Positions 46,101 to 57,927 of a stretch of DNA of 64,000 nucleotides are shown piece after piece. The notes beneath the pieces are model-generated. The model did no database searches, was not told the origin of the DNA, and saw only the letters and a list, made by a program, of their open reading frames with translations. Each line of letters opens with the position of its first letter. Position 1 is the first letter of the stretch. The translations under genes were made by a program, and so were the position numbers. Source of the DNA: Antitrichia curtipendula (Eukaryota; Streptophyta; Bryopsida; Hypnales; Leucodontaceae); contig OX579637.1 in assembly GCA_951230915.1 (NCBI GenBank), forward strand, positions 31,062,001 to 31,126,000, given 5' to 3'.

Positions 46101-47391
46101 CAACATGTCCATGGTATTTGGAATGCCCGAAGAAGTTTGTCCCACGAGAAGAATTTGAGAAGGCCCTTCAGGCATCTTTAACCCCAATGCCTCTGGAAGA
46201 TTCTCATGCAGATATGAGTGAGGATCCCCCATCCAAGACAGACATGAAGAAAACTACCAAGAAGGGTAGAGAGACTAAAGGTTTAAAAGGCACCTAAAGA
46301 AAATATAGGGACCAAGAAGACAATGAGACCAAGAAGGCCAAGGGTAGTAGTTCAAAAGGCAAGGATAAAGGAAATGCAGTAGTTGTTGTGAGTGCTTTGG
46401 AGACTATTTCTGTGGCCCCAATTAATCCTGACACGTTTAGTAGTTCAACACATTGTTCCCCAGAATTGCTTTCAATGTCCACAGAGATCTTTGCACCATC
46501 TCAGCTTTATGAGAAGACTGCTAAATGCATTGATACATATGGAGTACATGCCAAAGTCCTCCTGTTGAAGACTTCTGTTCACTCTATCATGCAGTTCATG
46601 GTTAATAACCAGCAACCCTCCCCTGAGTTCTTGCAGCTCTTGACATTTGCTCAGAAGATTTGGCTCTAATACTCTTTTGTATTTCCTTAAACTCTTCGTT
46701 ATATTCTTTGTCATGTGCCAATATATTTTCAAAAGATAATTCTCATTGTGTTCGTACTTGCATACGTGGGTCGTGGTCATCAACAACTCCTTGGTGGTGT
46801 GCCCAAGAAAGAGGCTTGTCTTGATCTTATCGTGGCAGATGTGCCAGATGGTCTTTCAATCCCAGATATGAGATCTTTGGTCCCTACATGGAATACATTA
46901 GGCATTAGCAGAGGATTGTCCGGAATCCATTTTTGAGGTGGCTCGTGACACGCTTCGAGATGATGGGGCGGTTATGCTTTTCCACCCTGATATTCCAGAT
47001 GTTCGGCAAGCAACGAATGCTCTTGCAGAAGCTTACAGTTTCACAATGTTGTATGATTGGTGGGGCGTCAATGATATGGTACTCACATTATACAAAAACC
47101 ACAGCCGCACGGTAATAGTTTCAAGCCTTTCCATTCCATCAATTTCTCCTTTCATCTTTTCAGTTCTTTATTGGGTAAGTTTTGATCATTTGAGAATTTT
47201 CTTCGAAGATGGTGTTTTTTTACTCAACAATTATTCACTGTTCTTCTTGAATCTCAGCGCATTTTGTGTCCTTACTTCATATGGACGTTAATGATTTATC
47301 TCCTACTAATATGTTTATATTTTTTTTTTAGACTAAGCGATTTTGGATTATCCTCTACGTAAAGAAGTCATACTTTGACAATCCTGTTTAG
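43105..47391 (+). pseudogene. Multi-exon gene: ParB-like N-terminal and DNA-methyltransferase-like C-terminal parts, decayed
   Basis: Exons supported by GT-AG sites and phase: 43105-43161, 43254-44019, 44104-44296, 44386-44585, 44936 to about 45149; later coding blocks are about 45970-46297, 46388-46669, 46745-47109 and 47332-47391. The N-terminal part has RLEADFVHGYRKGDRMFYVS and MFFVWDGN before WHFSVDSILL; the V-x-DGN strand resembles the DGNHR/DGxR strand of ParB/sulfiredoxin domains. The C-terminal part has LDLIVADVPDG (like DPPY motif IV of N6/N4 methyltransferases), LRDDGAVMLFH (like LKPGG-x-x-x-F) and RFWIILYVKKS (like RFIIVYKK). Frameshifts occur near 43893, 44465 and 46905; TAG, TGA and TAG interrupt exon 5. 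The 3' end meets a convergent DUF7869 copy at 47469, and the frame continues past TAG 47389-47391 with one more stop. Both domain calls are motif-level inferences. Confidence 0.45.
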
Positions 47392-47468
47392 TCCAAATTC
47401 TCCATTGAAGTCAACCAGGACCTCAGTAATTTGGGCACTGCTATCGTGGGGTATAATATTCCAAAATG

Positions 47469-49169
47469 TCAAATATATGAAGCTAAGCTTTTGTTGATGA
47501 CTTCAATTTGAGCTGTAGGAATCTTGATCCTACATTCGCGAGTACCCCTTCTGTTCTGGGACTTCCATACTGTCATCAAAGAGTTTGTTTCCTCCCAAAG
47601 AGGTGGTTTGATTTCATCAACCTTCCAATATAGACTTCTTTCACTGTCCCATCTTGTATAGAAATCTCGAACATCTTGATTCCTTGATGTCAAACAAAAG
47701 TATTGAATGAGCATGCAATTTGGCTTCTTAGGATTACAATTCGGATCAGACAACGCTTTGGCAATCCAAACTGGTTGACTTTCACCATCCGCAGGTTGAA
47801 CTACAACAAAGTACCCTTCATAGAGATCCCGCGCCACTCTGAAGGATGGTTGTGGGTGATCCCTCAAAGGCTCAACATAAGCGTCATTCACACCATATTC
47901 TTCAAGGTCTTCGCCATCTTCGTCTAATTGATCTGCTTCTGTTGCTTGTACACAAGTAGTTGGCCAAAACTCGTCTTTCAAAACAGTAGACAATGGTAGT
48001 GACTCCTACAGAGCAACCTTCACACCATACCAATAGCGCACAACAGGCTTGTAGCGTCTCCAACATTTTCTAGTGACGTCTGCATTGCATAGATTCTTCC
48101 AATACTTCACAAATTTAGACACACCTTTCACAATGTCTTCCATGCCTTCCATTGCCTTTTGTGGAACTGACAACGATACACCACGCGGCCATTGACTTTG
48201 CCCTTCAGCGTCTTCTTTCCACAACTTAATGCCTCCGCCATCCTTGGCCAACCAATCTTCATCCGTACTCTTCAATTTGTACTTCATGACTGGACAACCC
48301 ATCGAATCTAGATAGAACTTCACTTGTTGTGGTCTTGTATGTCCTAAGAGAATCTCATTGCCGTCCATCTATTTACCAGCAATGAAACCCTTGAAATTGT
48401 GCACCTCTTCTATGAGATGAGGAATAGTAGGAATGGACTTTACATCCATGAAGGACTTCATGAGGGCCGGGATTGTTGGGAAGTTCTTCTTCTTCAAGAA
48501 CATGCTCCACCTTCCAAACAACGCATCAATATCATCGTGCGTATGAACCACAAACATGAAGTTCACATACACTTCTCGGAAGATCTTATTCGCAACAAGT
48601 AGAGACCAAAAACAGAAAACGTATCTATTCTTGTTGTCGCCTATGGCATTGTCCATTTGCACATTGAGAATAGGGGGCAAAGGCGTTGCTAGAACTAAGT
48701 TGATTGGTGGTGAAGGAAGTGTATTTTTGCACATCTCAGCTTCCTTCAACACTACAAAAAACAAATTAGTGGACCCCAAACCCACAAGCAACTGCCGGGA
48801 AGAAGACTTAGGAGGCAACTCCAAATCCCGCAACAACTTTGCCATTGAGCCAATGGTGTAGTTTGAATCTTTTGTGAATAGATCCAAGCCATAATGTGCA
48901 TAACACACATCTCCACGACCATGTGCAATTATGCCGGTGATAGACACAGGCAACTTCACTAGACCATCAACATCTTTACTCTTGTGGGAGAAGACTGGAC
49001 AAGCGGTTTTTGCGTGGTCCATTTTGTCATGCATGATTGTGAGGCACTCGTGCGGTGAAGTAAGTGATCGGTAGCGGCTTGCATAGTACAACTCTCGATG
49101 AGCACGAGCAACTTCTAGATGTTTGTCCAACCTCCGCGACAAGGTTGTCCACGTCACGTCTGGATTCAT
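47469..49169 (-). pseudogene. DUF7869-like transposon protein, copy B (N-terminally truncated, frame intact)
   Basis: Starts at ATG 49167-49169 (MNPDVTWTTLS), corresponding to the middle of copy A, so about 300 N-terminal residues are absent. The core is complete: MHDKMDHAKTACPVFSHKSK, VSITGIIAHGRGDVCYAHYG, VQMDNAIGDNKNRYVFCFWS, FMFVVHTHDDIDALFGRW. The usual Gly of GHTH is Val here. The C-terminal part includes RVARDLYEGYFVVVQPADGE. Two in-frame stops, TAG 48369-48371 (Gln in copy C) and TAG 48006-48008 (Lys in copy C), lie in an otherwise continuous frame of 567 codons ending at TGA 47469-47471. A GC-rich GACGGGCGGGCC repeat lies directly upstream. Nuclease or transposase activity is inferred, not shown. 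Confidence 0.7.
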
Positions 49170-49199
49170 CTTAGCGTTCGTTAGGATGAAATCAGACCG

Positions 49200-49451
49200 A
49201 GAACCCTGGACAGAGGATGAATAACTACGGAAATGGATGGACGGACGTGATGGATGTTCTTAGTCAACGGATGCACTAGACGGGCGGGCCTCCGTCAACG
49301 GGCCTCTGGACGGGTGGGCTGGACGTGCGGGCCTCTGTCAATGGGACCCTAGATGGGCGGTCTGGATGGGCGGGCCACCGTCGACGGGCATCTAGACGGG
49401 CGGGCCACCATCGATGGGCGAACTGGATAGGCGTTTGGACGGGCGTTGAAG
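49200..49451 (-). repeat. GC-rich minisatellite of the GACGG/CCGTC class, upstream of DUF7869 copy B
   Basis: Units around GACGGGCGGGCC with spacers such as TCCGTCAACGGGCCTCTG repeat from about 49225 to 49445. It is similar in words to 54890-55310 and 58535-58790 and distinct from the GGCGACC class in the left third. It ends exactly where a TTAA-bounded repeat begins. Confidence 0.7.
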
Positions 49452-50307
49452 TTAATCTTTAAAGGACCGAATTCATTGAGAAGTGGTCAAATTTTGTGTT
49501 TGAGTTAAATTTAGCCTTCTAAATTGTGTTCAAACAATAATCTTCTATTTTTTTTACTTGAAGCTCTTAATTTTATATCACCACGAAAAATTTCATTTTG
49601 TTTCATAAAAAATTGTAATTGTTATCATTTTTCTTGCAAAATTTGAACATAAATGAGTAAAAATAACAAAAACAATCCAAATTATTTAATCTCAAGAATT
49701 TCAGGCAAAAATGAAAATTAATGTGAAAAATTTTCAATCGGTTATTTTATTTTTTACATCCAAAATAGCCACAACAAAGACCTTGATGTCAAATTTGACT
49801 ATCAAACCAAATCTATCCTTTTATATAATCTATGTGTAAAATTTTGATATTTATTTCTTGTGGAAAAATAAATTTTCTATTCATGCTATATTTTTTCAAT
49901 AATTTTGATGAAGAAATCAAATTATTGCAATTTTTGAAGCTAAAGGTGGAAATAAAGTTATATCAATTATATAATATATGAAAATTATCTATAATTTTTA
50001 CCAAAAATGAAGGATATAATGAGGAATATAATTTCATAATTTTTTCAAATCAATTTTAAATATATAAAATATGAATGAAAAACATGCCATATTGTGTTAT
50101 TTGGATTTTAACACGTGGAGCTTTCAATTGCAATAACAATTTCAATTTCTGACATTTCTCAAAATTTTAAAATGAATTAGGAAAAACACTTATCAAGCTT
50201 CATTTACTCAGTTGAAATTGAATTCTAAAAATAATTATTTTGAAAGTTACAATCAAGGTTGACCAAGGCGCATCCATTTTTTGGATGCATGAACCTTTAG
50301 GGGTTAA
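49452..50307. mobile_element. TTAA-bounded non-coding element 1
   Basis: The left end reads TTAATCTTTAAAGGACC; the right end, reversed, reads TTAACCCCTAAAGGTTCATG. No coding frame. Related ends delimit 51407-52029, 55317-56440 and 61055-62006. TTAA at both ends could be a target duplication as in piggyBac-type transposition; that is an inference. Confidence 0.5.
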
Positions 50308-51406
50308 ATAAAACCTAACCAAGTTGCTATTTTTAGTAGTATATATTCTTGGAAAGTTCTTCTTGAAGTCTAGTTTTAGCATCAAAAGGATGGATTTTAA
50401 AATTCTAAAATAATTGATAGTGATTTTTCTATTTAAGATTTTGTGCAAGGGTACCCATTGCAATCTTCACTTCGTGTAGTATTGAGAGCTCTTGGAAATG
50501 AGCCTCACATACACTTGATTTTGGATATAAAGTAGTATAGATTTTAAGAAGTCATGAAGGCATAAATTGATTGGGGTTATACATGTTAGGCCCTTTAAAC
50601 TCAAATATTTTCGGGTACCAACTTCATAGATTTGACTTGTGAAAAGAGGACTAGAAGACTTCACATCATTTGGTAGTTTTGAACACCCTCATGGTCAAAC
50701 ATTATAATCTTTCACTCTATAAGTGATATTGTTGTGTTTTCTTTTCATATGCGGTTTCTAACATGTTTAGTTTGAATTTGTACGGTTACAATTTAAAATA
50801 AAATTAATACATTTTATCAAAATGTGGACATTTTAGATCATTTAGAGAAAATTCCAAGAAGCTTAAAACAGGCCTTAAGCATTTAGGGATTAAAGTTTGT
50901 TATTGAATTTCTAATTAGAGAAATTACTAAATTCATTTTACAATTTACACTGTACGACAAGAAATTCAAAAATATTAACCCATGAAGGCCCTAGGTGAAT
51001 TATTGCCTCAAAACCACTCCAAGTTGCCATTTTTGTTGCATTCATCCACAAATGAAAAAATTTGAATCTAGGTATAGCCATATAGGATCACAAAGTCACT
51101 TATTTCAATTGATTTGCCAAAAATTTCAAGTAGCGTGACCTTATCGAGTTAGCAATTGAAAGATATTAGACTTTGATTATTTCATTGCCAATTGAGGAAA
51201 ATGTTTGATTTGTAAACTTTGAATTTAAAAATAAATATGAGGGAGTAGTCAATCAAAAGTCTAACTAAAAAAACCAAGAGAACAAAACTTGATTTTCTTT
51301 TTTTTTTAATTCTAAAGATTTAAATAGGATTTCATCAAAGATTAAGCAACAAAACTAATTGCTTTGGTTTATTGCTTTGGTAAGGAATTTCCATCGTTCT
51401 TATTTC
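50308..51406. other. AT-rich stretch with a dispersed repeat
   Basis: No gene. About 50660-50897 is homologous in reverse to 26796-27010 and ends ATTTAGGGATTAAAG. Confidence 0.5.
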
Positions 51407-52029
51407 TTAACCCCTAAAGTCCCATACTCTCATTGTCCCCACATAGGACAAAATGGATTGCCATTTCGGGTAGGCTCCTCCTCAATTTTTACTGAAATTT
51501 TTTGAAACTTTCTCATAAGATGGATAAACCTATGAGCTTCCTTGGATTACAATTTTTATTACAATCAGTGCCTAGGAGCAAAAGTTATGCCACAATAACC
51601 TCAAAATAGGGGAGACCGGGGCACCGGGCTCTCCAGAGACTCGGGGCAGCAAAAAAAATCCACAAAAGATTGAAGTAAAAATTTTAATATTTTTTTTCGT
51701 GTAGACTACATTTTCTTCTAAATGGGAGGCTTTTATTCATTCCATTTGGATTAGTAATGTGAAAGTTATGGAGTTTTTTTGTTTTAGGGGCAATCATAGC
51801 AACTTCTTGAAATAAATTTGCTTCTTTCACTTTGAATGCTAATAACTTTCTATCTATACGGTCAAAAACCACAAATTTTGTATCACGTGATCTAAGACAA
51901 GTGTAGAACAAGATTTGACGATTAGATTCTAAAAAATATTTAAATAATTTATTTCATAGGTGAACGTAGCAAAAGTGGTGGTTTAGGGTGGTTTAGGACA
52001 AAAAATGGCCGTGGGACTTTAGAGGTTAG
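51407..52029. mobile_element. TTAA-bounded non-coding element 2
   Basis: The left end TTAACCCCTAAAGTCCCATA pairs with the reversed right end CTAACCTCTAAAGTCCCACG, about 18 of 20 bases in the outer terminal inverted repeat allowing three changes. The internal sequence is shared with 10215-10735, for example AGCAAAAGTTATGC. No coding frame. Confidence 0.6.
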
Positions 52030-52287
52030 CCAAAAATTAAATAGAAGACTATCTTAACTACCATCTATGTATACAAGCTTTTTCTACACTATTACAAAAA
52101 TGCCAATAGACAAACGCAATAGACAAAGGCAAAACAAGAATACACAAGGTGGAGAGAAAATTACAAAGGTAAATGTTTTATAAATCCAACAAAGGTTGGT
52201 AAACCTTTACATATGTCCACTTTGTATGACTTCCGGTATTTAAATCTATAGATCTATCTAGTTGTACACTATCTCACCCAAAACTAT

Positions 52288-54486
52288 CTATTCTACTCCT
52301 TCAATTACAATGCCTCGTGCTATGCTATTTCTCAAAAATCTCTGCAACTCTTCTCTCGATTGCAAAGCCTTCAGAAGCTGAAGTGCGGCATTGTCGTATC
52401 TATTGTGTAGGTGGGAATAAATTTCATTCACGAGTGCAGTCTCATGGAAGGTATTGTCTTCAATGTAATTCATCTGGCCGTCAAAACTCAATTCACCCTC
52501 AAATCTGACAGGCGCGCCATGAGAGTTAAACAATATGCCCTCTGGATGCGGTGCACGCACAAAAATGGAGCGTTCTATGTCCCAATGTCCACCGGCCATT
52601 TGAGCAAAGTAGATTCGATTCCCTGGATCACCTCCTCCAAATACCCTCTTGATTACCTCTGTCACGTGGGCATCATTCTTCCAATGTATGGACGCGACCG
52701 TTTGTGTGGGAAGGTGTCGATTGTTGTGTCCCCACTTTCCAAGCTACGTCATGTCTTTCCCCCAATGTACTGTATTAGGGAGGCCTGGTAAATTTTCTTC
52801 GTTATGCTCGTAATGTGTAGGCATGTGGTCTTGGAGGCCAAACATTTTGTAGAGTCGTGGATGAAATGGAGCCTTGCATTGCGCACATCTCTTTATGGTG
52901 ACCATTTGGGGAATGAGACACACGGGGTAGTATAAATGTCCGCATGTACCAAGATTCCATCCACCCTTGGGGCCAAATGGTTCTTGGCATATAATACATG
53001 TCGTTCCATCTTTTACAAAATCGGGAACGACAGGCCACACTAGTGGCCTAGTGCCATCACAAAGTACATCCACGTACCGGTAGCGTTTGGTATTATATTG
53101 GAATTCCAAGGCTGGAGAATGGTTCCAATCAATGCTTGAACTTTCGTTTAGCTGGGGCAGATCATTAGTGAACATTTTCTGCACCCGAGGCCACGAGGTC
53201 AAGCCAAAATAACGTTCACCTCCATCATTGAATTCCGCAGCCACTCTCTTCACTTCACGTTGCATTTGTTGGGCCTCATTTAGTACTAAGCTACATGCCA
53301 ACTTGTAGTTGCATAGTAAAAGTAGCGTCTGCTCCTTCTGAGGATTTTAGACCAACCGCATATTCAAAGCACTTAATTTGATCATGGTCCTCTCCATGTC
53401 TGTTCGAGCTACAGTAAAAACCGCCACATCTTGCTCAGCTTCGTTGGCGCAAAGTTCCAAAGCGCGCATGGAGTTTGTTAATTCTTCAATGCTAGCTTTT
53501 GTACTTCCAACCTCTGCTTTAGCTCGCTCAGCACGTGCATGCATAACATCCAACGTGCCACCCTCTACACTTGGAAAAATTGCTCAAGGTCGCACCGTAA
53601 ACACATTTGTATTGCTCAGGCTTGGCTTGTCTTCATCCGCACCATACGTAGAGCGTTCCACTACCACATCGAGTGGTGGAATTTCTATGCTCAACCGCCT
53701 TTCACGCGCTACAAGGTCGGCTTCACGTGCAACGAGTCTTACATTCTCATCCATGAGGGCCTGAATCCTTGCTCTTTGACCTTCCAACTCTGCAGCATGT
53801 TGTTGTATTGCTTCTTCTTTTTTTGCATGCAGTGTTTGGACTAATTGGCACAAGCAAACCACTTCCTCACCAGCAGCTTCCACTCCACCAATTGGATCAT
53901 GTTGGTCAAGATCTGCGGTGGTGCCCATCTCAACCTCTACCTCCATCAATTCCATCCTTGGTTGCTGAGCTCCTTCTTCCACGTTCTCGTGCACATGCTG
54001 TAAATCATCCAATGGCACTTGAGGATTCGGTGGAATGTGACGAGGTTTATTTGGCAATTGACCATTGCATTTTTTGGACAAGAAGGTTGTCCAATCCACA
54101 TCCTTCCCAAGAAAAAACTCCGCATATGCCATTTGGCACAATGAAAGAGTCCCATCTTTGTTGGATCTTTGACCTCAAATTGCCAATGCCACTTCAATCA
54201 ACTGCTTCTTGAAGGCCGGATGTTGGCACTGGTCAAAATTTACCATGCCAGATTTCACGTGCACCTCGTACCGTTCCTGTGGCCAATGGCGATTGATGTG
54301 GGCCCAATCTACATACCTTCAACATGTCCCTCTCGTCCATGGATCACCCACTTGCATCCACCCAGGATTTGCCAAAAGCTGGGGGGCATTGAACGTGCCC
54401 CAATCCAAGGTTGCCATGTTCCCCCTCTTCTTTTTACTTAGGGGTTCACCTCCATGTCCTGAACTTGTTCCACCCACTGCGTCCAT
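52288..54486 (-). pseudogene. Coiled-coil protein with RING finger, copy 3; five in-frame stops, no frameshift
   Basis: Start ATG 54484-54486 (MDAVGGTSSG, then SKKKRGN). The conserved N-terminal domain reads RYVDWAHINRHWPQERYEVH, NFDQCQHPAFKKQLIEV, LCQMAYAEFFLGKDVDW. A long coiled coil follows (HAKKEEAIQQHAAELEGQRA, ERAKAEVGSTKASIEEL). Then a RING-like finger at about 52870-53000 reads CIICQEPFGPKGGWNLGTCG, later HLYYPVC and CAQC. It has Cys-x2-Cys, Cys-x-His and final Cys-x2-Cys, but Tyr where the third zinc pair needs His or Cys. A C-terminal domain with SREELQRFLRNSIARGIVIE ends at 52288. Stops TGA about 54319, TGA about 54177, TGA 53584-53586, TAA 53347-53349 and TAG 52744-52746 all lie in one unbroken frame of about 730 codons. 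A ubiquitin-ligase role is possible from the finger but unproven. Confidence 0.6.
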
Positions 54487-54769
54487 TCTTGATACCTGCA
54501 CAATGCCACGCACGTTCTGTATGCGAATACAATGACAAATTGCTTTGCCTTCTGTTGCGTGAAGGCAACTGAAATGTGACAAAACAAATGCCAAATGTAT
54601 AACACTTCTTCTCGAATTGCAATGCAAAGCTTTCTCAAGCTAGGACAGCGCGACTCAAAAGAAGAAGCAAGGTCGAAGGCCTGCCAAAATAGCACTTATA
54701 CCTCCAATTACCAACCCAATTAGGGGGGGTAATTCACGTCAAATCACATTAAATGGGCAAAATCCAGAC

Positions 54770-55310
54770 CGTCCAGTGCGTACGATGACCCGACGATCGA
54801 CGATCGAACCGTTGACTGAGGTTTGGTACAACTTTGAGGAGTCGTCAACAGGATCGGGGCGCCGTCAAAAGGTTCGGCAGGTCATCATACCTCCATCCGC
54901 AAGTTGGACGGATGTTAGACAAACGCGTATCTGCCTGTTGATGACCTGCTCGTCCGCTCAACAGCATGTCCGTCCACCTCGACAGCTTGCCCGTCCGCTC
55001 GACGGTCTGTACGTCAACATCAACAGCATGTCCGTCCACTTGACAACATTCCGTCGACCTCAAAACCCTATTCGTCCACCGTCCATGACCTGTACGTTGA
55101 CATTGACAGCCTGTCCGTCTACTCGACGGCTTGTCCGTCCACCTGAACGGCCTGTACGTCGACATCGACGGCGTGTCCGTCCACTCGACGACCTGTCTGT
55201 CCATCTCGATGGCTAGGATTAGCGGTTTAGAATCTACCCATCGACTTTGACGGACAGGCACTCCCCCTGGACGGCTTGAATGAGCTCTCTAGACGGGATG
55301 ACCGTCCAGA
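54770..55310 (-). repeat. GC-rich minisatellite (GACGG/CCGTC class) upstream of coiled-coil/RING gene
   Basis: Units of roughly 24-48 bp such as CTGTCCGTCCACTCGACGAC and CCTGTACGTCGACATCGACG repeat from about 54940 to 55215. Looser units extend on both sides. The block is 280 bp upstream of the gene start on the minus strand. Open frames across it are artefacts of the repeat. Confidence 0.7.
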
Positions 55311-55316
55311 TACCAA

Positions 55317-56440
55317 TTAACCCTAAAGTGCCAAGGCCTACTTTCCTTGAAAAAACATTCTAAATGGCCATTTCTATAGCAAAGAACAAAAAGTTGAAGA
55401 ATTTTATTTTTTGCATATCTAATCATAGGATCTTGTACTAGTCTAGTATAAGAATTTGTGGAAGACCGCGTAGATTGCAAGATATTCGCGTTTAGGGTGA
55501 AGGAAACAATTTTTTTTGCACCTTGCTCAATTACATTTCTGGACTTTGTACCTTTATAACTTAGAATTATTGCTCTATTGATCCAAAAATCCTAATTTTA
55601 AATAATAAAGAATTGAGTTGAGAGTCTAGGAAAAAAAAAAAAAAATTTTAACATTTAGCTTTCACTCATTTAAAAATTATTAAGTAGAAATAGGTTCAAA
55701 ATTTAAGGAAAATCTAAATTGTTAATTATCTAAGATGGAATTGAAACACACTAATTTCAACGGTGGGATTGTTCTAGACTTCTAGCAAGAGATCTTAACC
55801 TTGTAAAATTTCTTTTTTGAGAAAATCGTGACAATTGAGGTCAAAAATGAATCCATCAAGTTATATTTTCAAGAAGATGCTCTAATTGCCCGAAAAACAA
55901 GATTGTCCATAACTTTCACATAACAAATCCAAATGTCATGAATAAAAGCTTTCCATTTATATAAAAGTATATTCTATACAAAACAAATCCGGAGAATTTT
56001 TTACTTCTAGTTTTTTTGAAGGTTTTTTTCTGCCCGTTAAACTAAAAAAAAGGGCTTTTTGTGCCATAACTTTTGCTCCAAGGCTTCGATTGAAATAAAA
56101 ATCGTATTTATTGAAAGCTAATGTTTTTTTCTGTCTTCACAAGAAAGGCAGTAAATTATGATAAATATTGAGACCGTAAGAGCCTGCCCGAAGTCCATTT
56201 TGGCCCTCGTAGGGACAATGGAACTTTTGAGATTAAACGCAAATATCTTGCAATCTACATAGTCAATGTTTGTGAAATTTTGTCCACACATTTTTACACT
56301 ACTCTTGTACAAGATCCTACCATTACTCTATTAGAAATGCAAAAAAATACATTAAATTTGATTTTTGATATATTAGCGGTAGAATTGGCAAATTTGAGTG
56401 ATTTAGGATGGAAAAGAGGCCATAAGACTTTAGGGATTAA
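55317..56440. mobile_element. TTAA-bounded non-coding element 3
   Basis: The left end TTAACCCTAAAGTGCCAAGG and the reversed right end TTAATCCCTAAAGTCTTATG form inverted termini flanked by TTAA. The element begins directly at the edge of the GC-rich minisatellite. The inside is AT-rich with CATAACTTTTGCTCC, the reverse of a word in elements 2 and 10215-10735. No protein. Confidence 0.6.
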
Positions 56441-56660
56441 ACATAACTACATAAGGTACTATATAATAATGAATCCCTAAGAAAAAATTGTAGTACTTAG
56501 TGGATTGTTGAATTATAATTTGTAAGGTATCCAAAAAAACATATAAATCACGAAAATGTAGAGTTAATATACTCAATATATGTACCATTTTGAGAAAAAA
56601 ACATAAAAGAAAAAGGTAATATTTTATGGTTTTCCTTGACTCATTTTGGGGAAGACTACA

Positions 56661-57927
56661 TTGCATCCATAAAATTAAAAAAGAAATTGTGGAGTGCATG
56701 GTTTGGTGGCCGTTTAATGTGCAACCTTGGAATCAAAAAAAAAATTGTGGAGTGTATGACTTTATTTGAACAATTTGTTATAACACCCTTGGAATCAAAA
56801 AAGAAATTGTGGAGTGCATGATTTTATTTCAATTTGTTCTAACACCCTTCAAAATCAAAAAAGAAATTGTGGTGTGCATGGTTTGGTGGCCCTTTGTAAA
56901 ATAACATTCAAATGCTTTGAACCAGACTTATTTCTCATTTAGAATGGAATTCTATTCAGTTGCATCACTTGCACGTAATTAAAGGGAGAAACATAGGAAA
57001 AATTCACAAAAGGTTAAATTCAGAACTTCTTAATCTTGATCTTAGAATATTATATTTTTATGTACATGTGAACATTTGATTCATTTTGTTATTACCTATA
57101 ATGAGAAAGTTGTGGACAATGTATGTGTTCTAGCAATCAAAGCATCTCTTAATCCCTAAAAGTATTTGTAGAACACTAGGGCTCAAATTTGAATGCTGAT
57201 GAATTTTCAAATTTTTTGTAGATCAATTTCACCTTTGGAATTATTGTATTTCAATTCCATCCTTTCATGTAAGAGCACCTAACAATTTAGCATTTTGCTG
57301 AATTTTAAACCTACCTATATCAAAGAATGTTTTAAAGATATTAACATATTGTTATGAAATTTTTTTGGTCTTCAATATGTTTTTTAAAACTTTGAATTTA
57401 ATTCCTCAACCTACAAATTTTTTAATTCAAAGCCTACATTTCAGCCGAGTTTTGCACTTTTGATCCCAACTAAAAAAAATAAAGGTCTTCTACTCTAGCT
57501 TCCATTCCAACTTAAGTTTTGAAGTTAACGCTAAATCGTAAACCCTAAACCCTCCTTTCTGTTGCAATTTTGTGACTATTCACAATTTGATCTCGGGGAA
57601 GTTTATGTAAGTATGTGACTTAAGCAAATAAGAGAGGATTGGGTTAAGAAAAAGGAAAAAAATAATGAAGGGATTCCATGTTTAACAAAGGGCCACCAAA
57701 CCATGCACTCCACAATTTTTTTTTTGATCTTGAAAGGTGTTAGAACAAATTGAAATAAAAATCATGCACTCCACAATTTCTTTTTTGATTCCAAGGGTGT
57801 TAGAACAAATTGAAATTAAATCATGCATTCCATAAATTTATTTATTTATTTTAAGGATGCATAATAAAGGGCCACCAAGTGACCAAACCATGCACTCCCC
57901 ATTATCTTTTTAATTTTAAGGGTGCAA
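56661..57927. mobile_element. Fold-back element with subterminal repeats
   Basis: The left arm (56661-56900) contains four copies of a block with GAAATTGTGGAGTGCATG and TTGGTGGCC. The right arm (57682-57927) carries the same blocks in reverse (CATGCACTCCACAATTTC, GGGCCACCAAACCATGCA). The outer ends TTGCATCCATAAAATTAAAA and, reversed, TTGCACCCTTAAAATTAAAA match. The roughly 780-bp middle is AT-rich and non-coding, with a small CCCTAAA-like piece at about 57540. This is typical of a non-autonomous fold-back transposon. Confidence 0.75.

Noticed and set aside
53769..54212. Plus-strand 147-codon frame
   Set aside because: Antisense shadow of the coiled-coil/RING gene.
54776..55261. Open frames on both strands across the GACGG array
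   Set aside because: Repeat artefact; the translation is a periodic RPPRQLARPLDG-like string.
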